Positions 43,075 to 52,605 of a DNA stretch of 64,000 bases are shown piece by piece. The DNA comes from JANXUR01 sp038229415 (GTDB lineage: Bacteria; Acidobacteriota; Terriglobia; Terriglobales; Acidobacteriaceae), in NCBI GenBank assembly GCA_038229415.1, contig JBBROM010000003.1, positions 310,001-374,000 of the forward strand, written 5' to 3'. A program made the translations under genes and the position numbers. Positions within the stretch are counted from its first letter, which is position 1, and every line of letters begins with the position of its first letter. The notes under the pieces were generated by a model, which was not told the origin of the DNA, ran no database searches, and saw only the letters and a program-made list of their open reading frames with translations.

Positions 43075-44316
43075 TTACTTGCTGAACACAGCCAAACCGA
43101 GTGGCACGGTGGTGGTGTGGTTGGTGCCGATGTCAAACGGCGACAGGGTTTCGGTCACCGAGGAATCAGCGTTCACGTTTAGAACGTGAATGTAGCCATT
43201 GCGATCCAGAAAGTAGAGGAAGTTGCCCGAGGCGTCGAACATCGGAGTGCTGGGCGCAGCGCCGGTGATGCCCAGGCCCGACTGGCCGCCAGTGGTCATG
43301 GTCAGAGTGCTATGTTGCACCTGTTTCGCCGTATTAGGGGCGGTGATGTCATACAGGGTGAAGGTAGAGGTCGGGGTCTCGCCAGTGACCAGACGCGTGC
43401 CGGTTGCGTTGATGGTCTCCCAGCAAACAGCTCCGCCCGAGTTTCCAACCTGGCGCAAGAAGGTCATGAGGCCACTGCTCTTGAACTGGATCATGTTTAC
43501 TTCGTGCTCGACCGGTTCGGTCACATAGAAATAGTTCTTGCCGGGAAGCGGGTTTACCGCGCCGCCGAGAGCAGCCGGAATACCCGATTTGGGAGCAGGA
43601 AGCGTAAGAGTCGTGTTGTTCTTCAGGATGCCATTCTTCTGAATGGTGTAGTCGGCAACCGTCGCGTTCATAAACTCGGCCGTCAAGATCTGGATGGGCT
43701 TGCCAGGGTAGGGATAAATGCCCCCCAGTGAGTGCCCTGCTGGGAAGTTGTAGGTCGAGCCAGCGTTGAAGGTCAGGGTGCCGTCCGCAGCAACGGTGAA
43801 GGTGGTGTAGTTAGGAATCCCGACGCCGCCATTCTGCAAGGGGTCGGAGTTCTTGTTGGCTACCACCAGCGTGCCGATACTAGTAGCGATGGTGTTTTCC
43901 TTCAGCGCCAGGCTGCCGGGCTGTGCACCCATGGAGGGGAACGGAGACCCAGCAATCGGAGTCAGGCTGCCGTTGGCGTTGATGTTAAACACCGAAACGT
44001 TGTTGGATGAGCCATTGACCGCAAACATCAGCGTGTGGGCTGCGTTGGTGATGAGTTCGTTGTCAGAATCCCACTGGGCGTCGGTAGCGTTGCCGTAGCC
44101 AACGCCGGTGCCGCCGGTCAGGTAGGGCGAGCCGGGCAGCGCCGTCAAATGGCCAGTACCGTCATTGCTAAAGCCGTAGACAACATTCTGGCCAGTGACG
44201 GGAATGTTGCCGTTGGTGTATACGAGATTGAGCTGAGCCGCTGCCGGAATTGCCAGAGCCAGGCAAAGCGCACAGATCACCCCGAGAACGCGGAAAGACA
44301 TACGCATGGTTTTCAT
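43075..44316 (-). CDS. Secreted YVTN/lactonase-type beta-propeller protein (copy 2)
   Basis: 413 residues. The signal peptide (MKTMRMSFRVLGVICALCLALAIP) and mature start QLNLVYTNGN are nearly identical to copy 1. Blade motifs are YGFSNDGTGHLTALPGSP, FNINANGSLTPIAGSPFP, YFLDRNGYIHVLNV and TTVPLGLAVFSK. The two copies share order and most blade positions, so they arose by tandem duplication. Each has its own ribosome site and terminator. The function is unknown; it is secreted or periplasmic. Confidence 0.85.
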   Translation of the reverse strand: MKTMRMSFRVLGVICALCLALAIPAAAQLNLVYTNGNIPVTGQNVVYGFSNDGTGHLTALPGSPYLTGGTGVGYGNATDAQWDSDNELITNAAHTLMFAVNGSSNNVSVFNINANGSLTPIAGSPFPSMGAQPGSLALKENTIATSIGTLVVANKNSDPLQNGGVGIPNYTTFTVAADGTLTFNAGSTYNFPAGHSLGGIYPYPGKPIQILTAEFMNATVADYTIQKNGILKNNTTLTLPAPKSGIPAALGGAVNPLPGKNYFYVTEPVEHEVNMIQFKSSGLMTFLRQVGNSGGAVCWETINATGTRLVTGETPTSTFTLYDITAPNTAKQVQHSTLTMTTGGQSGLGITGAAPSTPMFDASGNFLYFLDRNGYIHVLNVNADSSVTETLSPFDIGTNHTTTVPLGLAVFSK

Positions 44317-44592
44317 TTTTAGATTCCTCCTGAGGGTTCAATTCGAGTTGCGATTGAGACTCTGAGGGCTAGCGGGCGCGCGGGGTGGGGGCGTGTCCGC
44401 TTGCGCTATGCCGTCTGAGGCTACCAACTGCATGCTATGCGGGAATGTAGATGCCATGAATGGCACGAATGGGGGAAGCGTAGGAAGATAGTGGTATACG
44501 GTGCTTTGGTTCCCACATCGTGAATGCCCGGCTCACTTTTTCACCGCTGGCGCGAATACGATAAAGCACACACCTGCAAGGAGTTCGACGCG

Positions 44593-47121
44593 ATGAAGCT
44601 GGCTCTTCGTTTTTTTTCAATGTTGCTGGTTCTGGCACTTCCGGGTAGTCACGCTTCAGCACAAACCAATCACGCTCTCAGCTTTGCCGAGACGGTGCAA
44701 GGAACCACCTCGCTGCCCGGCTACTTTCCGCTGTTCTGGGACGCGAAAGCGGGCAAGCTCTGGCTTGAGGTGAATCGCTGGAATCAGGAGTTTCTGTTCC
44801 TGGATTCCCTGCCCGCGGGTGTGGGGTCGAACGACATTGGACTGGATCGCGGCCAGCTGGGCGAAGGGCGTGTGGTGAAGTTTGAACGCGTCGGCCCCAA
44901 GGTGCTGCTGGTGCAGGTGAACTACGGATTCCGCGCCAACAGCAGCAATGAGGCGGAACAGCGCTCGGTGCAGGATGCATTTGCGCAGTCGGTACTGGCC
45001 GGGTTCACCGTGGCCGCTGAGGACGGTGGTCGGGTGCTGGTGGATGCCACGGAGTTTTTTACGGCCGATGCACACGGTGTCAGCGAGACGCTGCGGCGCA
45101 CAGGCCAAGGCAAATACAAACTCGATGCATCGCGATCCGCGATTTATCTGGCATCCACCAAAAACTTTCCCCAGAACACCGAAGTGGAAGCGACGTTGAC
45201 TTTTGCAGCCGATGATCCGGGGAAGGCCAGTGAATTTGTGCGCGCTGTGGTGCCGAATCCGGATTCAATCACCGTGCGGGAACACTATTCCTTCATCCAG
45301 TTGCCCGACGCAGGTTTTCGGCCCAGAGTGTTCGATCCGAGGGGTGGTTTCTTTGGGGTTTCCTATCTGGACTTTGCCTCACCCATCGGCGAACCGCTGA
45401 CGAAACAGTTTATCGCCCGGCATCGGCTACAGAAAAAGAATCCAGCTGCTGCGGTGAGCGAAGTGGTGAAGCCGATCGTTTATTACGTAGATCCCGGCGC
45501 ACCAGAGCCGATTCGTTCCGCGCTGAAGGAGGGCGCGAGCTGGTGGGCACAGGCGTTTGAAGCGGCAGGATTCAAGAATGCGTTTTTCGTGAAAGACCTG
45601 CCCGCAGACGCCGACCCGATGGACGTGCGCTACAACGTGATTCAGTGGGTACACAGGCAGACCCGTGGCTGGTCTTATGGGAACGCGATTACCGATCCCC
45701 GTACTGGCGAGATCATCAAGGGACACGTGACCCTGGGTTCGCAACGGGTGCGGCAGGACTACATGATCTTCGAGGCGCTGCTCTCGCCACATGCTTCGGC
45801 CAAGCCAGCAGTGGATCCGCGCATGTTGCAGGCTGCGCTGGCGCGGCTGCGGCAGTTGGCGGCGCATGAAGTTGGCCACACTCTGGGGCTGCAGCATAAT
45901 TTTCTAGCGAGCAGCTTTAATCGGGGCTCCGTGATGGACTATCCGCACCCGCTGGTCAAGATTGCTGCCGACGGCTCACTCGATTTGAGCGACGCTTACG
46001 CGACGGGCATTGGTTCATGGGACAAGGTCACAATCCAGTGGGGGTACTCGGAGATTCCTGCTGGAAAGGACGAACATGCAGAGCTGAATGCGATTTTACA
46101 GAACGCACAGGCGCAGGGCATCTCATTCCTCACCGATCAGGATGGTCGGCCCGCCAGCAGTTCGCATCCGCAGACACATCTGTGGGACAACGGCGCGAAT
46201 GCGGTGGACGAACTGGATCGCGTGATGCAAGTGCGCAAGATTGCGCTCGACCACTTTGGAGAGCAGGCGATTCGTGATGGCGATCCGCTGGCGTGGCTGG
46301 AAGACAAGCTGGTGCCGGTGTACCTGTTTCATCGCTATCAAGTGGAGGCGGCAGTGAAGACAATCGGCGGGCAGAGCTACGCCTACGCGCTGCGCGGCGA
46401 CGGTCAGGTTCCGACGACGCCGGTGCCAGCCCCGGAACAGCGACGGGCATTGGCGTCGGTGTTGAGTACGATCACGCCAGAAGCGCTCGCGATTCCCGAT
46501 CGCATCGTGCAAATGATTCCACCTCATCCGGCGGGGATGGAACGCACACGCGAGAGTTTCCCGTCGCACGTCGGGTTGAACTTCGATCCACTGGCAGCAG
46601 CAGAGGTCGCGGCGCGGCACACCGTGCATCTGCTGTTAAATCCTGAACGCTGTGAGCGTTTGATGGAACACCAAAGCAGCGATGCATCGCAACTACGGCT
46701 GGAAGAGGTACTGGATACGCTAATCAAGGCTACTTGGGGAGAGACAGTGAAACCAGCCACATCAGCCGGAGGTTCGCCGTTGCCCGGTCCACTCGACGCC
46801 GTAGCCCGCGTCGTGGATGGAGTGATGCTGGACGAGATGACGGCACTCGCGCAGAATCCGGATGCCACCGCTGAGGTGCGGGCGATGGCCACCAGCAAGC
46901 TGGCGGAGCTACGTGCGTCGCTCGAAGCGGTGCAGACACTGCCGGGTGTGGGGTCGCTCAGCAACGCTGATCGGGCGCTGGTGCAGTTCGCCGCGACTGA
47001 AATCCGGCGCGCCGAGCAGGCTCCAGTGCTGGAGCCGAAGCCGAGCGAGCCAGCGCTGATTCCGCCGGGTATGCCGATTGGCGCGATGACGGACGACGGC
47101 TGGGGCGAAAGCGTGAACTAG
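44593..47121 (+). CDS. Secreted zinc metalloprotease (DUF4953/DUF5117-like)
   Basis: 842 residues from the ATG at 44593 behind AAGGAG. Signal peptide MKLALRFFSMLLVLALPGS, cleaved after SAQ. The N-terminal half has the DUF5117 pattern (GYFPLFWDAKAGKLWLEV, EFLFLDSLPAGVGSNDIGLDRGQ, VFDPRGGFFGVSYLDF). The metzincin zinc site HEVGHTLGLQHN lies near residues 426-437, and GSVMDYPHP supplies the Met-turn. It acts outside the cytoplasm on an unknown substrate. It faces the beta-propeller genes on both sides, two downstream of copy 2 and before copy 3. Confidence 0.92.
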   Translation: MKLALRFFSMLLVLALPGSHASAQTNHALSFAETVQGTTSLPGYFPLFWDAKAGKLWLEVNRWNQEFLFLDSLPAGVGSNDIGLDRGQLGEGRVVKFERVGPKVLLVQVNYGFRANSSNEAEQRSVQDAFAQSVLAGFTVAAEDGGRVLVDATEFFTADAHGVSETLRRTGQGKYKLDASRSAIYLASTKNFPQNTEVEATLTFAADDPGKASEFVRAVVPNPDSITVREHYSFIQLPDAGFRPRVFDPRGGFFGVSYLDFASPIGEPLTKQFIARHRLQKKNPAAAVSEVVKPIVYYVDPGAPEPIRSALKEGASWWAQAFEAAGFKNAFFVKDLPADADPMDVRYNVIQWVHRQTRGWSYGNAITDPRTGEIIKGHVTLGSQRVRQDYMIFEALLSPHASAKPAVDPRMLQAALARLRQLAAHEVGHTLGLQHNFLASSFNRGSVMDYPHPLVKIAADGSLDLSDAYATGIGSWDKVTIQWGYSEIPAGKDEHAELNAILQNAQAQGISFLTDQDGRPASSSHPQTHLWDNGANAVDELDRVMQVRKIALDHFGEQAIRDGDPLAWLEDKLVPVYLFHRYQVEAAVKTIGGQSYAYALRGDGQVPTTPVPAPEQRRALASVLSTITPEALAIPDRIVQMIPPHPAGMERTRESFPSHVGLNFDPLAAAEVAARHTVHLLLNPERCERLMEHQSSDASQLRLEEVLDTLIKATWGETVKPATSAGGSPLPGPLDAVARVVDGVMLDEMTALAQNPDATAEVRAMATSKLAELRASLEAVQTLPGVGSLSNADRALVQFAATEIRRAEQAPVLEPKPSEPALIPPGMPIGAMTDDGWGESVN

Positions 47122-47159
47122 CGGATCGTCAGGATTCGTGCGAGCCGTATGTTCCAGCC

Positions 47160-47193
47160 AAAAACAAAGGGCGAACCTGACGGTTCGCCCTTT
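47160..47193. terminator. Bidirectional terminator
   Basis: AAAGGGCGAACC (47166-47177), a TGAC loop, GGTTCGCCCTTT (47182-47193); T-runs follow on both strands. It separates the convergent metalloprotease and third beta-propeller genes. Confidence 0.85.
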
Positions 47194-47217
47194 CCTGTCA
47201 ATGGTGCGGTCAGACTG

Positions 47218-48420
47218 TTACTTGCGGATGACCGCGATGCCAAGCGGAACCGTACCATTCGGCACTCCCAACTTCAGCGGGTTGGCACTTTCTGTGAGTT
47301 TGCCCGTGGAGTCTGCGTTAACGATGTGGAGGTAGCCGTTGCGATCCACGACATACAGGAAGGCCGCCGTCGGATCCCATACCTGATGCGCGGGCCGGGG
47401 TGTGAGCGTCATGGTGTTCTTGAGCGTGAGGTGCTGGGAAAGCTTGGGGCTGCCCGGGCTGGTGATGTCGTAGCTCGAGATGCTGGCGCTGCTGGTTTCG
47501 GAGTCAACCAGGCGCGTGGCGGCAGGATTGATGGAAAGCCAGCAGGTGGCTTTGCCAGAGTTCGCGACGCTGGTCAGGTAGGTGAGCACGCCGGTGGAGC
47601 TGTACTGCGACACAATGACCCGGCGATCATCCGGCTGACCCGTGTAGTAATAACGTTGGCTCGAACTGGGGTAGAAGGTGGAGCCGTTCAACACTCCGGA
47701 AACAGTGAAAGCAGGGGTGATCTGGTTGATTTGCGACATATTGCCGTCGGTATCAAGCTGGTAGCTGGCAATGGTCTTATTGATAAACTCGTTAGCCATG
47801 AAATACGAACCCACCCCTGGTGGGAAGCTGACCTGAGCGAGTGACGAACCAGCCGGACGAACCAGCGTGCTGTTCCCATTGACGTCCAGCGTGCCAGTGG
47901 CGGTCGTGTAGCGGAAAGAGGTGTAGTTGGGCATGGTGGGCGATTGCAGGGGGTCGCTATCCTTGTTGGCCACTACCAGCAAGCCGTCGCCGTTCGAATA
48001 GTAGTTCTCTGAGAGAGCGACACTGGCTGGTTGCGGACCGCCGGAAGGGAAGGGTGATCCAGCAACGGCCGACAGAGTGCCATCGGCAGCAATGTTGAAC
48101 ACGGAAATGTTGTTGGTGTCGCCATTGACGGCAAACAGGCGAGTGCCAGCCGCGTTCACGATGATTTCGCCGTCCGCGTCCCATTGCTTGTCGGTCTTGT
48201 TGCCCGGGCCGACTCCGACGCCCCCGGTGCTGTAGGGCGAACCAGCGAGAGGAGTGAGCGTACCGCTACCATCGTTGGAGTAGGCACGAATCGTGCTCGT
48301 GGACTTGGACTCGTTGCCGTTGATGTAGATGTAGGTCTTTTGCGCAAAAGCGGCGGGCAGCAGCGCGAGCATCGTGGCCGCAACTGCAAGCACTAGGGCA
48401 GGACTAGGGATACGCATCAT
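47218..48420 (-). CDS. Secreted YVTN/lactonase-type beta-propeller protein (copy 3)
   Basis: 400 residues from an ATG-ATG behind AGGAGA. Signal peptide MMRIPSPALVLAVAATMLALLP, cleaved after AFA. Propeller blades include YINGNESKSTSTIRAYSNDG, NIAADGTLSAVAGSPFPS, YVVDRNGYLHIVNADS and GTVPLGIAVIRK. It shares blade layout with copies 1 and 2 but is more divergent at the N-terminus. The frame is open to 48546, but that part lacks a signal-peptide start. Confidence 0.85.
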   Translation of the reverse strand: MMRIPSPALVLAVAATMLALLPAAFAQKTYIYINGNESKSTSTIRAYSNDGSGTLTPLAGSPYSTGGVGVGPGNKTDKQWDADGEIIVNAAGTRLFAVNGDTNNISVFNIAADGTLSAVAGSPFPSGGPQPASVALSENYYSNGDGLLVVANKDSDPLQSPTMPNYTSFRYTTATGTLDVNGNSTLVRPAGSSLAQVSFPPGVGSYFMANEFINKTIASYQLDTDGNMSQINQITPAFTVSGVLNGSTFYPSSSQRYYYTGQPDDRRVIVSQYSSTGVLTYLTSVANSGKATCWLSINPAATRLVDSETSSASISSYDITSPGSPKLSQHLTLKNTMTLTPRPAHQVWDPTAAFLYVVDRNGYLHIVNADSTGKLTESANPLKLGVPNGTVPLGIAVIRK

Positions 48421-48815
48421 GTCGGAACTCTCCTGGGAACTCGGAAGGGCATGCCCTTCAAGTAGATGAATCATAAGGCATTGCGCCCCGACGTTGTATG
48501 GCACTTTCGTGGGGGTCTCCATTGAACCGCAGCAAATTCGGTGCATGCTTTTGCATTGTTGTTCCGATTATTGCTGGCTTGTGTCTGATGAATCCGCATT
48601 TTGTCCTGAATTTCAAATGGTCGTGAATCACTGATACGGGTTGGAGTAGAGCGTCTTCTCCTGAGCAGAGAGGAAGCGGGCCCGGCACTCAACTATTTTG
48701 TGTATCCGTATGTGGAAGTGGGCGGCAAGCCGTGGTCGAACGTGAACAATGCATTTTCGTTCGCGGATATCAGTGTGGTCGCGGGCACCAGATAGGTCCG
48801 TCAGCCTATGCGCTT
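48421..48815. other. Gap between beta-propeller copy 3 and fdhD
   Basis: 395 bases upstream of copy 3 and downstream of fdhD. Short frames only; none has a ribosome site and coding pattern together. I see no terminator for fdhD. Confidence 0.4.
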
Positions 48816-49688
48816 TTACAGTGCAGCAATGCGTTCTGGCCGCGAGTAAACCACAAATCTGCCGCCGCGCAGAAAGCCGATGAGCGTAGCGCCGAACTCG
48901 CGCGCCAATTGCACCGCGAGTGTAGATGGCGCGGAGACGGAGGCGATGACGGGAATTCCCGCCGTGATCGCCTTTTGCACGATCTCAAAACCGCCGCGTC
49001 CACTGACGATCAAAATGTGGTCGCGCAGCGGCACCGCATTATGTCGTAGTGCCCAGCCTATGATCTTGTCCACGGCATTGTGACGGCCAATGTCTTCCCG
49101 CAGCACCAATAGCTCGCCTTGCACGTTGAACAGGGCGGCGGCGTGCAGTCCGCCGGTGTGGGCAAAGATCGTCTGCGCCGCGTGCATGCGTTCGGGCAGT
49201 TCGCAAAGCAGAGCCGGCGACACCGCGAACTTGTCTGCAAGTTTGCGGATGCCGAGTCGCCGGATTGTGTCGATGGACGCCTTGCCACAAATGCCGCAAC
49301 TCGAAGACGCCGCGAAATAGCGGGTTGTCGAACTTTCGCGACCACTAGATTGTTTGAGGCGAACGCGTACGGTGTTTTCTTGCTGCGCAGGTGTGCCCTG
49401 CATGGAATGAGCTATGTCCAAAATTTCAGCGAAACTCACGATGATCCCCTCGGTGAAAAGAAACCCTGTTACGAGGTCGAGATCGTGCCCGGGAGTGCGC
49501 ATCGTCACAGCGAGCGCACGCCGCCCCAACATGATTTGCAGCGGTTCTTCGACGGCAAGCTCATCCGAGTGGTGATGGGATGCACCGTCGCGATATTCGT
49601 CCACCGAGGTAAGGCCAAAGCCGGGTCGGACGGATTTAGCTAGAAGACTAGCGGCGAGCGGAGCAGCCGGGTTGCGCTTGCGGGGCAC
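48816..49688 (-). CDS. fdhD: Formate dehydrogenase sulfurtransferase FdhD
   Basis: 290 residues from a GTG. FdhD passes sulfur from IscS to the molybdenum cofactor of formate dehydrogenase; without it the enzyme is inactive. The catalytic cysteines are in SSCGICGKAS near residue 130. Other marks are DELAVEEPLQIML, RTPGHDLDLVTGFLFTEG, THTGGLHAAAL-like sequence and EDIGRHNAVDKIIGWAL. No formate dehydrogenase is in the window. With selC 7 kb away, a Sec-containing FDH elsewhere in the genome is plausible. Confidence 0.95.
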   Translation of the reverse strand: MPRKRNPAAPLAASLLAKSVRPGFGLTSVDEYRDGASHHHSDELAVEEPLQIMLGRRALAVTMRTPGHDLDLVTGFLFTEGIIVSFAEILDIAHSMQGTPAQQENTVRVRLKQSSGRESSTTRYFAASSSCGICGKASIDTIRRLGIRKLADKFAVSPALLCELPERMHAAQTIFAHTGGLHAAALFNVQGELLVLREDIGRHNAVDKIIGWALRHNAVPLRDHILIVSGRGGFEIVQKAITAGIPVIASVSAPSTLAVQLAREFGATLIGFLRGGRFVVYSRPERIAAL

Positions 49689-49761
49689 GTCGCCATGATA
49701 ATGGTTGAGGTCGTCGTGATGCTTGAGTAGAGCCTAGGCGATCCGCTTTGGAGGAGTTGCA

Positions 49762-50547
49762 ATGGAAGAAGCCGTACTGCTGACAATCGAAAAAGGCGTG
49801 GCGCGCATCACGCTGAACCGGCCCCACGCCGGCAATACCATGGACGCGACGCTAGCCAAGAGCCTATTCCATGCGGCGCTACGAGTGGAGGCGGATGCGT
49901 CGGTTCGGGTGGTGCTGCTGAGTGGCGCCGGCAGTGGCTTCAGCGCGGGTGGAGACCTGCGGTCGTTTCAGGAACTCGGCGACGGATTGCCCGCGCATGT
50001 GCGTGAACTCACCACCTATCTGCATGGCGCGGTGCAGCGGCTGGCAGGGCTACCCGCTCCGGTGATTGCAGTAGTGCACGGCGCGGCAGCCGGTGGAGGC
50101 TTTAGTCTGGCTTGTGGATGCGACTTGGTGTTGGCAGCGCAGTCGGCCAAGTTTGTAATGGCATACACCAAAATTGGCTTGGCTCCCGATCTTGGTGGTA
50201 CATACTATCTGCCGAGGCTGGTGGGCTTGCGGCGCGCGCTGGAGCTGGCGCTGTTGAATCCCGTGCTCACGGCCCAACAGGCGAAAGACTATGGCATTGT
50301 GACCGAAGTCTTGCCGGATGATGATTTAATGGCGTGGGCCGACGCGCTGGCAGCGGAGCTGGCGAGGGGCCCAGCACAATCCTTTGCAATTACCAAGAAG
50401 TTGCTGCGAGCCAGTTGGGGCGCGTCGTTGGAGTCGCAACTGGAAGCAGAGAGCCGGGCTATTGCCGAATGCAGCGGCACAGCGGACGGACGCGAAGGCG
50501 TCGCTGCGTTTCTGGAAAAGCGCAAGCCAAAGTTTGGCGGGAAATAG
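49762..50547 (+). CDS. Enoyl-CoA hydratase/isomerase family protein
   Basis: 261 residues from an ATG behind GGAGG. Crotonase fold: oxyanion-hole motifs SGFSAGGDLRSF and HGAAAGGGFSLACGCDLVLA, then KIGLAPDLGGTYYLPRLVG. At the catalytic positions of hydratases the first Glu is Ala and the second is Asp (APDLGG), a pattern closer to isomerases such as PaaG than to true hydratases. The substrate is unknown. It is divergent from fdhD and monocistronic. Confidence 0.9.
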   Translation: MEEAVLLTIEKGVARITLNRPHAGNTMDATLAKSLFHAALRVEADASVRVVLLSGAGSGFSAGGDLRSFQELGDGLPAHVRELTTYLHGAVQRLAGLPAPVIAVVHGAAAGGGFSLACGCDLVLAAQSAKFVMAYTKIGLAPDLGGTYYLPRLVGLRRALELALLNPVLTAQQAKDYGIVTEVLPDDDLMAWADALAAELARGPAQSFAITKKLLRASWGASLESQLEAESRAIAECSGTADGREGVAAFLEKRKPKFGGK

Positions 50548-50577
50548 ACCCAAACGTTCCAGCAAATGCAAAGAAAA

Positions 50578-50603
50578 ACGGCCGGGGAATATGCCCCGGC
50601 CGT
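50578..50603. terminator. Bidirectional terminator
   Basis: ACGGCCGGGG (50578-50587), AATATG, CCCCGGCCGT (50594-50603). The minus strand continues TTTTTC, and the plus strand has a weaker TCTCGTCTTT. It separates the convergent crotonase gene and glgP. Confidence 0.8.
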
Positions 50604-50628
50604 CTCGTCTTTGTGCTTCCAATTCTGC

Positions 50629-52377
50629 TTACTGTTTAACCAGTTCGCGCACCAATTGCGGCACCGAAGGCGCAGCTTCGTCGCGCAGCAGGTAGGCATT
50701 AGCCACATACTGCAAGACCATGCGCTGGGTGTTGAAGAACGATCCGTTCAGTGCAATGGAGAAGCGCATGATCTCGTCGAACGCTGCTGGGGTTTTGTAA
50801 TACGTGGGAATGATCTTGTGCTCGAGCGTGCTGTACAGTGACTCCACCTCGGAGCGTTGATCTTCCTGCACCGCGGAGTTGCCGATGCTCCAGCCGGTTA
50901 CACCTTCAATGTGGCCTTCAATCCACCAGCCATCGAGCACACTAAAGCTGGGCACGCCGTTGATCGCCGACTTCATGCCGCTGGTGCCAGAGGCTTCCTG
51001 CGGGCGCATCGGGTTGTTAACCCACACGTCTACGCCTGCGGTGATGAGGGCACCCCAGTCCATGTCGTAGTTCTCGACGTAGACGACCTTGATTACGTCG
51101 GAAACGGATCGTGCTCCGCCAAAAACTTCACGAATCAGGTTCTTGCCGCCTTCATCGCGGGGATGCGCCTTGCCGCCATAGACGATCTGAATTGGCCCGG
51201 CTTCCTGTGCAATCCGGCGCAGGCGATCTACATCGCTGAATAGCAGTGCAGCGCGCTTGTAGGTGCTGGCACGGCGAGCAAAGCCGAGCGTCAGAATGTT
51301 CGGATCGAGCGTGACTCCCATCTGGGCCTGAATCCTGTCGAACAGCGCCTGCTTCGCCTTGGCGTGCGCCTTGCGAATCTCTCCCAAGGGAATGCTGATG
51401 GCGTAGCGCAGATAATTGTTGTCGGTTCGCCATGCCGGAATCAGCCGGTCAAACAGATCTTTGAAGGCGGGCGAAGTCCAGGTCGTCGCGTGCACGCCGT
51501 TGGTGATAGCGCTAATCGTGTAAGCCGGGAACATGTTGCGCGAAACTTCCCCATGGCGCATGGCAACGCCGTTCACGTAGCCAGAGAACTGAAGCGCCAG
51601 ATGGGTCATGTTCAGGGTTCCGCCCTGGAGGGCTCCCGATTCCTTCAACAAGGCAACCCGTTCGGGCCGTAACACCTGCTCAACGAGCGCTTCCGGGAAG
51701 GAGTCATGCCCCGCAGGCACCGGCGTATGGGTGGTGAAGATGCACAGCTTGCGCACACTATCAATGTCCACTTGTTTTACGCGAGCGGCGAAGCTTTGAT
51801 CGAGGCGGCGTTGCAGCAGACCGAGCGCCAGCAGTGCGGCATGGCCTTCGTTCATGTGGTAGCCCTCGATGTTGGTGTGGCCTGCCTTGTGCAGGATCTT
51901 CATGCCGCCCAGCCCCAAAATCACCTCTTGGCAGAGCCGGTAGCGGGTGTCCCCGCCATAAAGTGAATCGGTGAGCTTCCGGTCTTCGGGCGAATTTTCT
52001 GGCAGGTCGCTATCCAGCAGATAGACCGGGACGATTTCGCCAGTAACGCCCAGCACAGTGTACTTCCAGGCGCGAATGGTGACGGTGCGACGCTCAATCT
52101 CCACGGTGACGCGACCGTCCACTTCCTGTAGCCGGTCGGCGGGATTCCACTCCTGCGGCTGCTCGGACTGTCCGCCTTGGGAATCCAAGTGCTGCCGGAA
52201 GTAGCCTTTGCGGTATGCCAAGGTGACGGCAGCCACCGGGACGCCGAGATCGGCCATGGAACGCAAGGTGTCGCCAGCAAGCATGCCGAGGCCACCGCTA
52301 TAGGTTGGGATGTTCTGTTCCAGCGCGATTTCCATGGAGAAATAGGCGATGGTGGGTAGGTTCAACAACGTTTTCAT
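50629..52377 (-). CDS. glgP: Alpha-glucan phosphorylase (short type)
   Basis: 582 residues, the short GT35 type found in many bacteria and archaea, without the N-terminal regulatory part of glycogen phosphorylase. Releases glucose-1-phosphate from alpha-1,4-glucans using pyridoxal phosphate. Marks are YFSMEIALEQNIPTYSGGLGMLAGD, NEGHAALLALGLLQ, THTPVPAGHDSF, TNGVHATTW and the PLP region NPMRPQEASGTSGMKSAINGV. GGAG precedes the ATG, and a LacI-type palindrome lies 20 bases further upstream. It is the last-reading gene of the carbohydrate block. Confidence 0.94.
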   Translation of the reverse strand: MKTLLNLPTIAYFSMEIALEQNIPTYSGGLGMLAGDTLRSMADLGVPVAAVTLAYRKGYFRQHLDSQGGQSEQPQEWNPADRLQEVDGRVTVEIERRTVTIRAWKYTVLGVTGEIVPVYLLDSDLPENSPEDRKLTDSLYGGDTRYRLCQEVILGLGGMKILHKAGHTNIEGYHMNEGHAALLALGLLQRRLDQSFAARVKQVDIDSVRKLCIFTTHTPVPAGHDSFPEALVEQVLRPERVALLKESGALQGGTLNMTHLALQFSGYVNGVAMRHGEVSRNMFPAYTISAITNGVHATTWTSPAFKDLFDRLIPAWRTDNNYLRYAISIPLGEIRKAHAKAKQALFDRIQAQMGVTLDPNILTLGFARRASTYKRAALLFSDVDRLRRIAQEAGPIQIVYGGKAHPRDEGGKNLIREVFGGARSVSDVIKVVYVENYDMDWGALITAGVDVWVNNPMRPQEASGTSGMKSAINGVPSFSVLDGWWIEGHIEGVTGWSIGNSAVQEDQRSEVESLYSTLEHKIIPTYYKTPAAFDEIMRFSIALNGSFFNTQRMVLQYVANAYLLRDEAAPSVPQLVRELVKQ

Positions 52378-52397
52378 GGGTACTCCAAAAAAGTGCG

Positions 52398-52407
52398 TAA
52401 GCGCTTA
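52398..52407. promoter_or_regulatory. LacI-type operator core TAAGCGCTTA
   Basis: A perfect 10-base palindrome with a central CG, extended as GTAAGCGCTTAA. It lies 20 bases upstream of the glgP start. Such cores are bound by LacI/MalR-family repressors of sugar genes. No such regulator is in the window. Confidence 0.5.
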
Positions 52408-52605
52408 ATACCGGCGTCAACCCGCCTTAAGATTAGTGCAACGGAACCGCCGCCCGCTTGGGTGCCAAGCAGCTCCCTGTGCCTGTTAGTAATAGATCGG
52501 CAAAGCCAGCGAGAGAACAGGGAAACTCCATCGCGTACCCATTAGCTTACCGTCGGGATGATTGTCGGTAAACCTTAATCGACGGGTCATTTTAAACCGG
52601 ACTGT

